Both the position numbers and the translations under genes were made by a program. A stretch of 64,000 nucleotides of DNA from Neobacillus driksii (GTDB lineage: Bacteria > Bacillota > Bacilli > Bacillales > Cytobacillaceae): the NCBI RefSeq assembly GCF_013409995.1, contig NZ_JACCBX010000008.1:231894-295893 (forward strand), read 5' to 3'. A model generated the notes under the pieces. That model was not told where the DNA came from, did not search any database, and worked only from the letters and a program-made list of their open reading frames with translations. This document shows positions 8,530-18,148 of the stretch, one piece after another. Position 1 is the stretch's first letter. Each line of letters starts with the position of its first letter.

Positions 8530-9975
8530 TTATTTTAATGCCTTACTTACTTTCAGTTTCTTTCCTTTGACAGTTGTGTGTTCCATGGCTTGCAGGACTA
8601 GTGAACCTTTGCCGTTAAGAATATCTACGTAGGTTAAGTTGTCCTGGATAGTAATAATTCCAATGTCATTTGCTGATATTCCCGGAATATTGGAAATGGT
8701 ACCCACAAAATCCACCGCGCGCAATTTTTTCTTTTTGCCGCCGCTAAAGTGGAGCTTGGTAATATCCTTGTTAATTCGAGCTGTCTTATTGTTTCTGACT
8801 ACCCTTCGTCCGCTAAGCTTTTCTTCAAATGCTGCTTTTCCACTCGCAACCTCATCTTGGGTCGGAGCGTCGATGGGAGGAATTTCGAAGCCAATATATC
8901 TTTCAATTGCTTTTAAGAATTTCCCTTCAAATGGTGTTACGAAGGTAATGGCTTTTCCCTTATTTCCAGCCCGGCCTGTTCGACCAGTCCTGTGAACATA
9001 GCTCTCTTTTTCCATCGGAACATCATAATTAATAATCAACGTCACATTATCAATATCGATGCCCCTTGCAGCCACATCCGTTGCTACTAAATAGCGAAAA
9101 TTACCCAATTTAAATCCATCCATGACAGCAAACCTGTCCTCTTGTTCTAGCCCGCCATGTAATCTTTCACAGGAATAATTGGCTTTTTCCAATTCAGTAT
9201 AGACATCCTCTACATTTTCTTTTGTTCGGCAAAAAATGATACAGCTATCAGGATTTTCAACGACTGTTATATCCTTCAGCACAGAAATCTTATCTTCATC
9301 CTTTACCTCGATAACACCATGTTCAATTGTATTCGTTGTCACACCTGTAGCAGCAATCTCAATATGAATCGGTTCTTTCATATATTTATGGCAAAGGTTT
9401 TCAACATCCTTCGGCAGAGTTGCAGAAAAGACCATGGTTACCCTATTCTCAGGAAGTTCTTTAATGATCGCTTCAACTTCGTCAATAAAGCCCATATTTA
9501 GCATTTCGTCTGCTTCATCGATGATTAAATAGTTAATTTTATCTAATTCGAGAGTTCCTCTTTCAATATGATCGATGGTTCGACCAGGAGTTCCCACCAC
9601 TACATGCGTTTTTTGCTTTAATTCTTCCTTTTGTTTCGAAAAAGGTTCTTTCCCATAAACCGCCATCGCCTTGATCCGTTTAAACCGGCCAATATTCGTT
9701 ATGTCATCACGAACCTGGACAGCCAGCTCACGAGTCGGTGTAAGGATTAACGTCTGAGGTTTTTTCTCCTCCCACTCCATCATCTCGCAAATTGGTATCG
9801 CAAAGGAAGCTGTCTTGCCGCTGCCTGTTTGTGATTTTACAACCAAATCTTGATTCTTTAATGCCTTGGGTATAACTTCTGTTTGCACTTCTGTGGGATT
9901 CTCGTATTTTAGCACCGTAAGCGCCCTTCTTATTTCCTCGCTTAACGAATAATCCTCAAACTTTTTTTCACTCAT
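8530..9975 (-). CDS. dbpA: DEAD-box ATP-dependent RNA helicase DbpA (YxiN)
   Basis: 481-residue RNA helicase. The DEAD-box core shows the Q motif region, SQTGSGKT (motif I), PTRELA (Ia), DEAD (II), SAT (III), DVAARGID and [10 protein letters not shown] (VI). The C-terminal ~75 residues, beginning [20 protein letters not shown], form the DbpA RNA-binding domain that in this family recognises hairpin 92 of 23S rRNA for large-subunit assembly. Length and sequence match B. subtilis YxiN closely from memory. Single-gene unit with its own terminator. Confidence 0.92.
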   Translation of the reverse strand: MSEKKFEDYSLSEEIRRALTVLKYENPTEVQTEVIPKALKNQDLVVKSQTGSGKTASFAIPICEMMEWEEKKPQTLILTPTRELAVQVRDDITNIGRFKRIKAMAVYGKEPFSKQKEELKQKTHVVVGTPGRTIDHIERGTLELDKINYLIIDEADEMLNMGFIDEVEAIIKELPENRVTMVFSATLPKDVENLCHKYMKEPIHIEIAATGVTTNTIEHGVIEVKDEDKISVLKDITVVENPDSCIIFCRTKENVEDVYTELEKANYSCERLHGGLEQEDRFAVMDGFKLGNFRYLVATDVAARGIDIDNVTLIINYDVPMEKESYVHRTGRTGRAGNKGKAITFVTPFEGKFLKAIERYIGFEIPPIDAPTQDEVASGKAAFEEKLSGRRVVRNNKTARINKDITKLHFSGGKKKKLRAVDFVGTISNIPGISANDIGIITIQDNLTYVDILNGKGSLVLQAMEHTTVKGKKLKVSKALK

Positions 9976-10343
9976 GCAGCAACCTCATTTTTAATTATTA
10001 TCCAACTTCTATATAGGATTTCTCTGAAAGAAATATCATATGCAAAATCTGAATATGTTCATTATACTTGAAATAAAACAGTTTTCGACTTTTTATTTCA
10101 ATGTATTGTTACACAACAGCTTTACAACACTAAAGAGAAACGGTAAAGTATTTTAATAAGCTGCCTTAGGGTTATTGTCATCTCCTACAATTAAAAAACA
10201 GAAAAGTCCAAATTTTTCTCAAAAATCTGTTATAATGGAAATATCCTGCTATAAGGATATTATAGATCACTCACTGGACAGCAATTTCATACATCTTTGG
10301 ATCTCTTTTTTTAATTTACTAAATTTTTTTCAGGAGGTAATCT
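9976..10343. other. Intergenic region between divergent dbpA and the kinase-like gene
   Basis: About 370 bp, AT-rich, holding promoters for both divergent genes. A short TATCCTGC..AAGGATA inverted element occurs near 10242-10258. I see no coding sequence or recognised riboswitch. Confidence 0.35.
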
Positions 10344-10934
10344 ATGTATAAAATCAAAGATAAGGAAAAGCTTTTCATTTACACTGGACCCGATGGCTCT
10401 GGGAGAAAAACGATTGCCAAAATGGTCGCGACCGCGTTTGATATGGAAACTGTCCTCTCTTACACGACTCGTCCTCCCCGTCATTACGAGCAAGATGGCG
10501 TAGACTACCATTTTGTTTCGGAAGAAGAATTCAACAAGCTGAAAAACAACGATGAATTCCTTGAAAGCGTAGACATCGATGGAATTCATTACGCAATCCG
10601 CGAAGAGGATATCGTTAAAGCTTTTGAAAATCATAATCTTGTCTATTTAACATTAAATCCAGAAGGCACTGAAAAATTGAAGGACATGTATGGTGACAAA
10701 GTCATGCGCTTTTTCATTTTTGCTGACCGTGACACGGTTATTGCAAGACATGAGGCACGAAAGGATACAGAAGAGGATATTCATAGGCACTTAGCACACT
10801 ATGATGAAATCATGGCTTATAAAACTGAATGCGAGCATGTTTTTGAAAACTATGATTCACCACAGGTATCTTTTCAGGTGAGTGAAGTCATTGAGGCTTT
10901 CCTAGACAGAAATCGAATTGTGACTGATTACTAA
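10344..10934 (+). CDS. Guanylate kinase-like protein
   Basis: 196-residue member of the guanylate kinase (GMP to GDP) family. The GMP-binding region is well kept (SYTTRPPRHYEQDGVDYHFVSEEEF), but the P-loop reads GPDGSGRKT, with Arg at the usual Walker Lys position and Lys one place later; canonical Gmk has GPSGVGKGT. It is therefore probably a secondary paralog rather than the essential Gmk. Strong AGGAGG ribosome site 6 nt before the ATG. Monocistronic with its own terminator. Confidence 0.75.
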   Translation: MYKIKDKEKLFIYTGPDGSGRKTIAKMVATAFDMETVLSYTTRPPRHYEQDGVDYHFVSEEEFNKLKNNDEFLESVDIDGIHYAIREEDIVKAFENHNLVYLTLNPEGTEKLKDMYGDKVMRFFIFADRDTVIARHEARKDTEEDIHRHLAHYDEIMAYKTECEHVFENYDSPQVSFQVSEVIEAFLDRNRIVTDY

Positions 10935-10935
10935 G

Positions 10936-10980
10936 AAAGGGTCCAGTTGATAGGATGTTATCCTGTCATTGGACCTTTTT
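10936..10980 (+). terminator. Terminator of the guanylate kinase-like gene
   Basis: Long hairpin: AAAGGGTCCAG and TATCCTGTCATTGGACC pair with a few mismatches, followed by TTTTT. Confidence 0.78.
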
Positions 10981-11075
10981 CATGTTTACTAGCCCAATTA
11001 AAGATAACCGCTTGAAATCGTCGCAAGTACCGTGTATAATTAAGTGTTGAAAACATTATTTAGGGGGAACTCTTT

Positions 11076-11528
11076 TTGTCGATCGAAGTAGGCAGCAAAG
11101 TACAAGGTAAAGTAACGGGTATTACTAATTTTGGAGCGTTCGTAGAATTACCAGGTGGCACAACGGGTCTTGTGCACATCAGTGAAGTAGCTGATAGCTA
11201 TGTTAAAGACGTTAATGATCATCTAAAAGTAGGAGATCAAGTTGAAGTTAAGGTAATTAGTGAGAAAGACGGTAAAACTGCCTTGTCTATTAAAAAAGCT
11301 ATTGATAAGCCAGAAGGTCAAACTTCTTCTTATTCCCAGCGTCCACAACGCCAAGGAAGAGATAACAGGCAATCAAAAGACTTCCGTTCAAAAGGCGGCA
11401 ATTTTAAGCCAAAAGAGAACTTTGAAGATAAAATGGCAAAATTTTTAAAAGCTAGTGAAGAAAACTTATCCAGCTTAAAGCGCAACACCGAAACGAAACG
11501 TGGCGGACGTGGCGGAAGACGCGGATAA
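11076..11528 (+). CDS. yabR: S1-domain RNA-binding protein YabR
   Basis: 150-residue protein with one S1 RNA-binding domain (residues 1-75; VGSKVQGKVTGITNFGAFVEL, GLVHISEVA), then a basic Gln/Arg/Lys-rich linker and a conserved tail ending KRGGRGGRRG. This matches B. subtilis YabR, thought to bind RNA or ribosomes; the linker here is about 20 residues longer. Start is TTG at 11076, preceded by AGGGGGAA. In B. subtilis yabR lies next to divIC; it does not here, so this could be a relocated gene or paralog (compare GSP13/YugI). Confidence 0.82.
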   Translation: MSIEVGSKVQGKVTGITNFGAFVELPGGTTGLVHISEVADSYVKDVNDHLKVGDQVEVKVISEKDGKTALSIKKAIDKPEGQTSSYSQRPQRQGRDNRQSKDFRSKGGNFKPKENFEDKMAKFLKASEENLSSLKRNTETKRGGRGGRRG

Positions 11529-11537
11529 TTATAGATA

Positions 11538-11571
11538 AAGAAGGCATGCCCACTATGGCATGCCTTCTTTT
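11538..11571. terminator. Bidirectional terminator
   Basis: Perfect stem AAGAAGGCATGCC / GGCATGCCTTCTT with loop CACTAT, T-run on the plus side. It separates convergent yabR and the DUF3231 gene. Confidence 0.85.
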
Positions 11572-11600
11572 ACTCTAAGGAATATTTCTTATATACTCCC

Positions 11601-12608
11601 CTAATTCTTTGCCAAATCTCTTCGATTGGCTGCTAATGGCGGCTGCTCTAACCATTCGTTCTGAATCATAAGATTGGCTCCATCCTCAGATAATTTCAGA
11701 ACCTCTACATTAAACCGTGAATAATCAACGACTAAATCTGTCCTCTGACTCTCCGAAATCGCAATCCCATAGTTTCCTACTCCGGCATAGATCATCAAAT
11801 TAAAGTGAAACATCATTAATTTATCAGAAAACGGTGATTCAGTGGAATCTGTTACTTCCTGTTCAAACCCCATCGGAATGGATAGTGAATCCATTTCCAA
11901 ATAGCTGCTTAACACCTTAATATGTTTTAAGGATACATCTTTTCCTCTTAAAAAATATTTTCGGACCTTATTGGACTTAGCCACTTGGCTAAAAGCCATT
12001 GCGATTGCGATACCTAGCCGATTGGTCAGAACGTCTGCATATAGATTGGTAACCTCAGTGCCCGTAAGTGCTTCCCTTCTTCCCAACCCTTCTAAGATAA
12101 AGGACTGTTTATGGACAAACTCTAATTTTTGTGGATACGGAATTACAGGCGGACGCATGGCCAGTCCTTTTTCTAATAAAATCATCGCTGCCTTTGAATC
12201 CAGTTCCAGAGTATCAGTTAAACATTCAGCATAAAAAGACCGAATATCCTGGCGATAGACATTTTGTAATACTCTTCCATTAGTTACTAACCCGCCCTTA
12301 GACATGTTCCGAATATACCTTAGGTAAAAAATATCTGAAAATAACCGTTTAGCTAATAAATTTACATCTTGTTCGGTAAACCCTTGTGGAACCTGTATTT
12401 GTTCCTTTGTAAATATCCCACGAATGAACTCAACATGTTTTTCAGACAATTGTAATGCGTAAGTGGTAAGGGATTTAATATCATTGTCATCGATATGTAC
12501 TAGAAAATATTTCAAAACGCAGACGGACATACTATCAGCAAGATAGCTTGTCCATAAATAGGACAATTCAGATGCGGTTAACTTGATATGGTCGAGGTTT
12601 TTATCCAT
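11601..12608 (-). CDS. DUF3231 family protein
   Basis: 335-residue all-alpha protein built of two similar ~165-residue halves, each resembling a four-helix bundle (LTASELSYLWTSYLADSM in the first half; LTGTEVTNLYADVLTNRLG in the second). DUF3231 proteins are common in sporeformers and have a ferritin-like fold, but their role is unknown; no obvious ferritin metal ligands stand out here. The ATG at 12608 has an AGGAGG site; the frame from 12632 lacks one. Confidence 0.72.
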   Translation of the reverse strand: MDKNLDHIKLTASELSYLWTSYLADSMSVCVLKYFLVHIDDNDIKSLTTYALQLSEKHVEFIRGIFTKEQIQVPQGFTEQDVNLLAKRLFSDIFYLRYIRNMSKGGLVTNGRVLQNVYRQDIRSFYAECLTDTLELDSKAAMILLEKGLAMRPPVIPYPQKLEFVHKQSFILEGLGRREALTGTEVTNLYADVLTNRLGIAIAMAFSQVAKSNKVRKYFLRGKDVSLKHIKVLSSYLEMDSLSIPMGFEQEVTDSTESPFSDKLMMFHFNLMIYAGVGNYGIAISESQRTDLVVDYSRFNVEVLKLSEDGANLMIQNEWLEQPPLAANRRDLAKN

Positions 12609-12681
12609 AAAATTTCCTCCTATTATCTTCAAGCATAATATTTCCAGAATAGGAGGAATTTATTTATGGTATTGGTTCCAT

Positions 12682-12966
12682 TTACACAACGATTTCATTA
12701 ATTGATCTATGAACAGCCCGCCGGAATGTCCAAATGATGTCGGTTAACATGTCTGTTTCCACCTTTATTTCTTTTATGTCCCAATATAATTCATTTTTAC
12801 GATGATAATAGAAAATGCCATCCTTTGATTTCATGATTGTCAGGATTCCCTTCGGGTTTTCTGTTTCCATTGTAAGAAAATGTTTTTCTCCGTCCCAATT
12901 TGCAAATGCTTCGAAAATGTTTAGAAAGACCTGGACTTCCCTTCTACTCTCTAGCACAACATCCAC
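12682..12966 (-). CDS. Hypothetical protein
   Basis: 94-residue soluble protein with alternating beta-like segments (HFLTMETENPKGILTIMKS, GIFYYHRKNELYWDIKEIKV) and a C-terminal helix. Family not recognised. AGGGGAG ribosome site before the ATG at 12966. It lies upstream of the DUF3231 gene on the same strand with about 70 bp between them. Confidence 0.5.
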   Translation of the reverse strand: MDVVLESRREVQVFLNIFEAFANWDGEKHFLTMETENPKGILTIMKSKDGIFYYHRKNELYWDIKEIKVETDMLTDIIWTFRRAVHRSINEIVV

Positions 12967-13297
12967 TCCCCTTTTTTTAAAATAAAAAATGATGAGTCCT
13001 CCACATTCGTTACCCTTCCAATCAAGTAGTGTTTTGATTATAGTGAATGAAACAAGCAGCCTTCCATCATCCTGTGAGAAAGACTAACATGGTTTTGATT
13101 TTTTCCGTTAGAACTCTAGCTACCATCATTATAGAGGCCAAAAAATGGACGATTTTAAATAGACTATCTTGGTGAATAAGATTGTTACAGTATTCGATAA
13201 CTATCTAATTTTTCTGGTGCAATTCTTGCCTGATTGTTACCGTAATCATAGTCCACACATTATTTCTGGCACCATTCAATTAATATAAAAAAAACAT
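12967..13297. other. Intergenic region without recognised content
   Basis: About 330 bp, AT-rich. No reading frame, RNA gene or repeat is evident; it presumably holds the promoter of the 94-residue protein gene. Confidence 0.3.
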
Positions 13298-13337
13298 AAG
13301 GCTGTCCAAAAGTCTAATAGACTTTTGAACAGCCTTT
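13298..13337. terminator. Terminator of the HAD hydrolase gene
   Basis: Stem AAGGCTGT-c-CAAAAGTC / GACTTTTG-a-ACAGCCTT with loop TAATA; A-run on one side and T-rich on the other, so it could act both ways. Confidence 0.8.
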
Positions 13338-13345
13338 TATTTGTC

Positions 13346-14137
13346 TTATTTATTGTTTAACTCATCTAATAGCGGAAAAAGTTCTTCTAGGTGTTGAATT
13401 TCATAGGTTGGAATAACTTCATTTCTTTCTTTATTATGGCGGTTAATCCAAACGGATTTAATTCCTACACGATTGGCACCGAGAATATCAGTCATTAAAT
13501 TATCCCCTACCATTAATATCTCATCCTTCTCTAATCCCATAAGTGACAAGGCGTGCTCAAATATCGTCGGATCAGGCTTCCCTCTTCCAAACGCACCTGA
13601 AATGACAATCTGGTCAAAATAGGGGACTAGTTCTGGTGTAATCGATAGTTTCGTATTCTGCAAATCCGGGGAACCATTTGTCAAAAGAAGCAATTGGTAC
13701 TTCCCTTTTAATGAATCTAGAATCGTAAATGTTTCCTCATATACGAACGGTAAGTTCCTGCGCTCCTGAGGAAACCTTTCAGCTAACTCATAACCAAAAT
13801 CAGGATCATCTATTCCCAATGCCTTCAATCCTGTCGTCCATGTATCTTTTCGATAGCCAGGTACAATTTCTTTCATTTTCCGAAAGTCATCCTGTTCATC
13901 TAAAAAATTCCCCCATAAGCCTTCAAACGGATTAATTCCAATCATTTGTGTAAATGAATAGGTCTCATAGGAGGAGTAGAGATCCCTTGCTGCCTCACGA
14001 ACTGCTTCTTCTAGTTCATTTGCGTCTACCCCACAACGTTCCTCCGCTACTTTACAAGTCGCAACAAATGCTTCCTTAATACTTTTTTGATCCCAAAGCA
14101 GTGTATCATCTAAGTCGAAAAAAATCGCTTTTATCAT
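13346..14137 (-). CDS. HAD superfamily phosphatase (YsaA-like)
   Basis: 263-residue haloacid dehalogenase-type hydrolase. Motif I is FFDLDDTLL (nucleophile and acid Asp, residues 8-10), motif [11 protein letters not shown], the conserved Lys is in [10 protein letters not shown], and motif III is [13 protein letters not shown]. The helical cap with [22 protein letters not shown] resembles B. subtilis YsaA from memory. Physiological substrate unknown. Single gene with terminator. Confidence 0.82.
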   Translation of the reverse strand: MIKAIFFDLDDTLLWDQKSIKEAFVATCKVAEERCGVDANELEEAVREAARDLYSSYETYSFTQMIGINPFEGLWGNFLDEQDDFRKMKEIVPGYRKDTWTTGLKALGIDDPDFGYELAERFPQERRNLPFVYEETFTILDSLKGKYQLLLLTNGSPDLQNTKLSITPELVPYFDQIVISGAFGRGKPDPTIFEHALSLMGLEKDEILMVGDNLMTDILGANRVGIKSVWINRHNKERNEVIPTYEIQHLEELFPLLDELNNK

Positions 14138-14388
14138 TTCCTAAGCCTCACCTTTCACACAAATATATTTTACTAGTTTACCATTATTTAAATTAAATGA
14201 ATATTCTTTCACAAAATTAATTTAAAATGTTTTCGGCTGCCATTATCAAGCATCTCTGTAGCAAAGGATCTCCTACTTCTTAAATATTTTAAGCTGCAGT
14301 ATATACTTTTTTATTGTATAAATTAATTCAACATATTCCTTTTTCTTTTCTCATAAAATGGACAAGGGAGAGGTAGTCCAAAGGGGGA

Positions 14389-14436
14389 ATGAAAGTGGAA
14401 ATCACGACTATACATTTGAGGATCCATTTATACTAG
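14389..14436 (+). CDS. Possible upstream leader peptide
   Basis: A short frame MKVEITTIHLRIHLY (or from the internal GTG at 14395) follows the only strong ribosome site here, AAAGGGGG (to 14387). Its TAG stop is 2 bp before the ATG of the YitT-like gene, which itself has no ribosome site. This arrangement suggests translational coupling. Alternatively the region is simply untranslated. Confidence 0.35.
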   Translation: MKVEITTIHLRIHLY

Positions 14437-14438
14437 TT

Positions 14439-15056
14439 ATGAAAAAAACATTGTTGACTTATTTTTGTTTATTATTAGGGGCAACCCTACAGGGTATTGC
14501 GATGTCTGTATTTTTATTTCCACATTCCATCCCATCTGGCGGCGGTGCCGGCCTTGCCATCCTAATCAATCATTTTTTCCATCTATCCCTTGGGTTTTCT
14601 TTATGGCTGGCAAATGCTGTCTTTTTATTATTTGCGCTCCCTTATTTTGGATTTACTTGGACCTTTCGCACGATTATTTCAGTCGCGATTACCGCTATGA
14701 CGGTAGGTTACATAACCTCTCACTATCCCCACCCACATATTAATATTTTCATATGTATTGTGGCTGGAAGTGTTATTTTTGGCTTTGGAGTCGGCTTGTT
14801 GATTCGTGCCGGTGCCTCTAGTGGCGGGATGGTCATTCCATCGTTAATGATTGCCAATTACAAACAGTGGACACCAGGCAAAGTCATGATGGGAATTAAC
14901 CTGATTATCTTTTTACTAACGGCTGTGGTAATTGATATAAACATCGTTTTATATGCAATTATTTGCCAATTTTTCTCCACCAATATTATTGATTCTATCT
15001 ATGATCTAAAACTCCATAAGATAAGGATATTAACCGCAAACTGGAGAAAAAGATAA
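14439..15056 (+). CDS. YitT/DUF161-like membrane protein without the DUF2179 domain
   Basis: About 205 residues, with five to six transmembrane segments and the YitT-like glycine-rich motif IPSGGGAGLAILI near the start and GASSGGMVIPSLM in the middle. Typical YitT proteins have a C-terminal cytoplasmic DUF2179 domain; this one ends after the membrane part. Function of the family is unknown. The start is uncertain: ATG at 14358 gives 27 extra, poorly hydrophobic residues and lacks a ribosome site; ATG at 14439 follows a leader frame. Confidence 0.65.
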   Translation: MKKTLLTYFCLLLGATLQGIAMSVFLFPHSIPSGGGAGLAILINHFFHLSLGFSLWLANAVFLLFALPYFGFTWTFRTIISVAITAMTVGYITSHYPHPHINIFICIVAGSVIFGFGVGLLIRAGASSGGMVIPSLMIANYKQWTPGKVMMGINLIIFLLTAVVIDINIVLYAIICQFFSTNIIDSIYDLKLHKIRILTANWRKR

Positions 15057-15087
15057 GAAGATCCATTATAGAATCTTCTTATCTTTT
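15049..15087. terminator. Bidirectional terminator between YitT-like gene and cysC
   Basis: Stem AAAAGATAAGAAGAT / ATCTTCTTATCTTTT; it overlaps the 3' ends of both convergent genes. Confidence 0.8.
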
Positions 15088-15665
15088 AGGTAATTTATTA
15101 TTATCTCAACCGATTGAGCAATGGACGTATTATCAGTTTCAATGACGATCTCAGGTAGATTAGGTTTCTCATACGGTGAAGAAATCCCTGTAAACTCCGG
15201 AATTTCTCCCTTTCTTGCCTTTTTATATAACCCCTTTGGATCCCTATTTTCACAAACTTCAATCGGACAATTCACAAAGATCTCAACAAATTCCTTTGTC
15301 TCAAACATTTGACGTACAAGTTCTCTATCCTCTCTAAATGGAGAAATAAAGGCTGATGAAACGATTATGCCGCTGTCAACAAATAGCTTTGCCACTTCCC
15401 CAATTCTCCGGATATTTTCTTTTCGGTCTACCGGACGAAAACTTAAATCACGATTTAATCCATGACGAATATTATCACCATCTAAGACATAGCTACTAAA
15501 TCCCTCATGAAATAAAGCGTAATCTACGGCATTTGCTAAAGTGGATTTCCCTGACCCTGATAAACCCGTAAACCAAAGGACGCAACTTTTATGCCCATTC
15601 CTATCATGGCGTTCTTTTTTGCTTACACTCGAGTGATGCCAAGTGATGTTTTGACTATTTTTCAT
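15066..15665 (-). CDS. cysC: Adenylylsulfate (APS) kinase
   Basis: 199-residue kinase that converts APS to PAPS with ATP. P-loop GLSGSGKST (residues about 34-42), then [10 protein letters not shown] and the mobile-lid region, all diagnostic. It overlaps the 3' end of sat by 11 bp and is the last gene of a five-gene sulfur operon equivalent to yisZ in B. subtilis. The operon context points to sulfite supply for sulfolactate made in spores, or for cysteine. Confidence 0.93.
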   Translation of the reverse strand: MKNSQNITWHHSSVSKKERHDRNGHKSCVLWFTGLSGSGKSTLANAVDYALFHEGFSSYVLDGDNIRHGLNRDLSFRPVDRKENIRRIGEVAKLFVDSGIIVSSAFISPFREDRELVRQMFETKEFVEIFVNCPIEVCENRDPKGLYKKARKGEIPEFTGISSPYEKPNLPEIVIETDNTSIAQSVEIIINYLKDKKIL

Positions 15666-16827
15666 GTTCTACACCCTTTATTTCCTTTGTGTAAACATGC
15701 TGCATGCCTTGAATAAGAATTTCAATTACCTCCGGTCGACTGAATTCCTTAGGCGGATGCACCCCATTTTTCAACATCGCTCTTACCTTTGTACCGGACA
15801 GGACGACATGATCTCGTGAATCATGTGGACATGTTTTTTCAGAGGCCATATTTTCGCACTTTTTACAGTAAAAGCTATTCTCAAAGAATAGAGGTTTAAT
15901 TCCTAAATCGGATTCGTTAAATTCCCTAAAAATTTTCTGTGCGTCATATGTTCCATAATAATTTCCTACACCAGCATGGTCTCTCCCTACAATAAAATGA
16001 GTACACCCGAAGTTTTTGCGGACTATTGCGTGAAATATAGCTTCCCTTGGTCCTGCATAACGCATGGCAGCGGGGAATACAGACAGGAAAACCCGATCTT
16101 TTGGGTAGTAATGTTCAAGTAATACCTGATAACTATTCATCCTAATATCACTTGGGATATCATCTGCCTTTGTCTCCCCTACCAGGGGATTTAAGAAAAG
16201 ACCATCGACTGTCTCTAAAGCAGTTTTTTGAATATATTCATGTGCCCGGTGAACGGGATTTCTAGTTTGGAACCCCACTACTGTCTTCCAGCCAAGATTC
16301 CTAAATTTATCCCTTGTTTGAATAGGATCTAGATAAAAACGTTCAAACTCACTGTTATTGATCCTTCTAACCATCGTGATAGGACCTGCCACATAGAGTT
16401 CATCCCTCGCAAACAGTTTTTTTACACCTGGATGCTGCAAATCTGTTGTTTTATAAACCATTTCTGCCTCTAAGATTTTATCAGGAATGTAAATTTCCTC
16501 TACATTCATGACGCCATATATGACCCCATCTTTTATTAGGTTAATGGTTTCCCCGACCTTAAGTTCGATTGCTTTATTTTTATCAATCGCTAATGTAATC
16601 GGCAGCGACCACGGAAGCCCGTTAGATAGCCTCATATTTTTTACGACTGATTCATAATCGGTTTTTCCCATGAAGCCTTCTAAAGGGCTATAGGCACCAT
16701 TTGCAATCAATTCCAAATCACTTAATTCTAAATTATCTAGTGATACCGATTTCAGTGAAAAGTCTGTAGGTAGATTTAAATTTATCCTATTTATTAATTT
16801 GCCACCATGTGGCACACTTTCACTCAT
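15655..16827 (-). CDS. sat: Sulfate adenylyltransferase (ATP sulfurylase)
   Basis: 390-residue enzyme forming APS from ATP and sulfate. Diagnostic active-site motifs are [13 protein letters not shown] (residues about 190-202) and [12 protein letters not shown] near 285. A C-terminal zinc-like cluster [14 protein letters not shown] is present as in the family. The ATG at 16827 has a GGAGGG site; the frame from 16842 is not used. It corresponds to yitA in the B. subtilis sulfolactate region. Confidence 0.94.
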   Translation of the reverse strand: MSESVPHGGKLINRINLNLPTDFSLKSVSLDNLELSDLELIANGAYSPLEGFMGKTDYESVVKNMRLSNGLPWSLPITLAIDKNKAIELKVGETINLIKDGVIYGVMNVEEIYIPDKILEAEMVYKTTDLQHPGVKKLFARDELYVAGPITMVRRINNSEFERFYLDPIQTRDKFRNLGWKTVVGFQTRNPVHRAHEYIQKTALETVDGLFLNPLVGETKADDIPSDIRMNSYQVLLEHYYPKDRVFLSVFPAAMRYAGPREAIFHAIVRKNFGCTHFIVGRDHAGVGNYYGTYDAQKIFREFNESDLGIKPLFFENSFYCKKCENMASEKTCPHDSRDHVVLSGTKVRAMLKNGVHPPKEFSRPEVIEILIQGMQHVYTKEIKGVEHEK

Positions 16828-16884
16828 GATTCTTCCCTCCAAAATCCTACTAAACTATTAAAACGGCTGTCCATTGGCAGCCTG

Positions 16885-17586
16885 TTATGACTCATGAAGT
16901 CCACATTCTGTTTTTGATAGACCCGCCCATCTGCCTGCGCGCGAATCCTTTTGGTTTGAAACAGGTTTTGTACAAGGAGCACAGCCAATACTTGGGTAGC
17001 CTTTATCATGCAGTGGATTATAAGGCAGCTTATTTAGTTGAATATACATCATGATATCTTCTGAGGACCAGTGAATGAGGGGACATATTTTTATTTTTTG
17101 AAATTTATCATCTTTATTAATATATTCTGTTTTGCTCCTTGTGGGGGATTGTTCCCGTCTTAAACCAGAGATCCATGCCTTTACATCCGCTAGGGCTTCC
17201 TGAAGGGGAACCACCTTTCTCATATGGCAGCAAAGATTAGGATTATGCTTCCATAATTCATCACCATACCATTTTGCTTGGTCCTCCAAGGAATTCTTCG
17301 GTTTTAACATATTGATCTGCAAGGATGGGTATCGATTTTTAACTTTTTCAATTAATTCATAAGTCTCAGGAAAATGTAGTCCTGTATCAAGGAAGATGAT
17401 TTTGGCCTCTTTATTTACCTTCGAAATTAAATCGATTAGGACGATTCCCTCGGCACCGAAGCTGCAGGCGTATACAATTTCGTCATTATATTCTCGAAAA
17501 GCCCACTTTAATACATCCAAATAATCTGGCTGACTCTCCCTAAAGGAGGTAATTTGTTTTTCATCCCATTTATCATACGTTAACAA
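16885..17586 (-). CDS. cysH: APS/PAPS reductase
   Basis: About 233-residue reductase producing sulfite from APS (or PAPS). PP-loop region ACSFGAEGIVLIDL, then LCCHMRKVVPL, WISGLRREQS and CAPCT with terminal TECGLH. The paired CC...CxxC cysteines indicate a [4Fe-4S] cluster, typical of enzymes able to use APS. The TTG at 17586 gives an N-terminus (MLTYDKW) like B. subtilis CysH and has GGGGG 8 nt upstream; the ATG at 17601 has its ribosome site too close. Equivalent to yitB. Confidence 0.92.
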   Translation of the reverse strand: MLTYDKWDEKQITSFRESQPDYLDVLKWAFREYNDEIVYACSFGAEGIVLIDLISKVNKEAKIIFLDTGLHFPETYELIEKVKNRYPSLQINMLKPKNSLEDQAKWYGDELWKHNPNLCCHMRKVVPLQEALADVKAWISGLRREQSPTRSKTEYINKDDKFQKIKICPLIHWSSEDIMMYIQLNKLPYNPLHDKGYPSIGCAPCTKPVSNQKDSRAGRWAGLSKTECGLHES

Positions 17587-17614
17587 TCCGCGGACCCCCA
17601 TTCCTCTCTATCCC

Positions 17615-18148
17615 TTAGGTTTCAATGCTCAACGTGATACAGGCATTATTCACCACTTCAATCTTATTCATCTGGTTAATGTCGCCGTAATTGGCATAAG
17701 AAATCATCGCTCGTATCCAAGAGCCATGACCAAACGCAAGGATATTTGTATATTTTTGATATTTATCTAAAAACATGACAATCCGTTTTTCTAAATTCTT
17801 TAAACTCTCACCTAGCACCAATTCTCTTGGGTTTTCAAACCATACCTCTCCATATTTTTCAATCAAATTCTTCTTCGGTACTCCTTCAAATGGCCCAAAA
17901 TCTAATTCATCCAATAATCCTTCTAGTTCATACGTATATCCGTAGAGATTGGCTGTTTGGTGGGTTCTTTGTAATGTGCTTGCTAAAACAAGATCAAATG
18001 GTGCTAACTTATGGAGTACTTTTTGATTGACCGCAATTCCTTTTAATAGTCCTTCCGAAACTTGTGATAATTCGATATCCTGCCTCCCTTGAAGCCATGT
18101 TTTTTTATTCCATTCCGTTGGAAGGTGTCGAATCACAGTGATTTGCAT
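17615..18148 (-). CDS. Histidine phosphatase family protein, possible phosphosulfolactate phosphatase
   Basis: 177-residue phosphoglycerate-mutase-like phosphatase. Catalytic His8 is in VIRHLPTEWN (Leu replaces the usual Gly after RH), Arg in STLQRTHQTA, acidic residue in LDELDFGPFEG, and the second His in AFGHGSWIRAM. It overlaps the phosphosulfolactate synthase gene by 16 bp, exactly where yitC (ComB, an unrelated fold) lies in B. subtilis. It may therefore replace ComB in removing phosphate from phosphosulfolactate. The family assignment is clear; the substrate is inference. Confidence 0.8.
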   Translation of the reverse strand: MQITVIRHLPTEWNKKTWLQGRQDIELSQVSEGLLKGIAVNQKVLHKLAPFDLVLASTLQRTHQTANLYGYTYELEGLLDELDFGPFEGVPKKNLIEKYGEVWFENPRELVLGESLKNLEKRIVMFLDKYQKYTNILAFGHGSWIRAMISYANYGDINQMNKIEVVNNACITLSIET

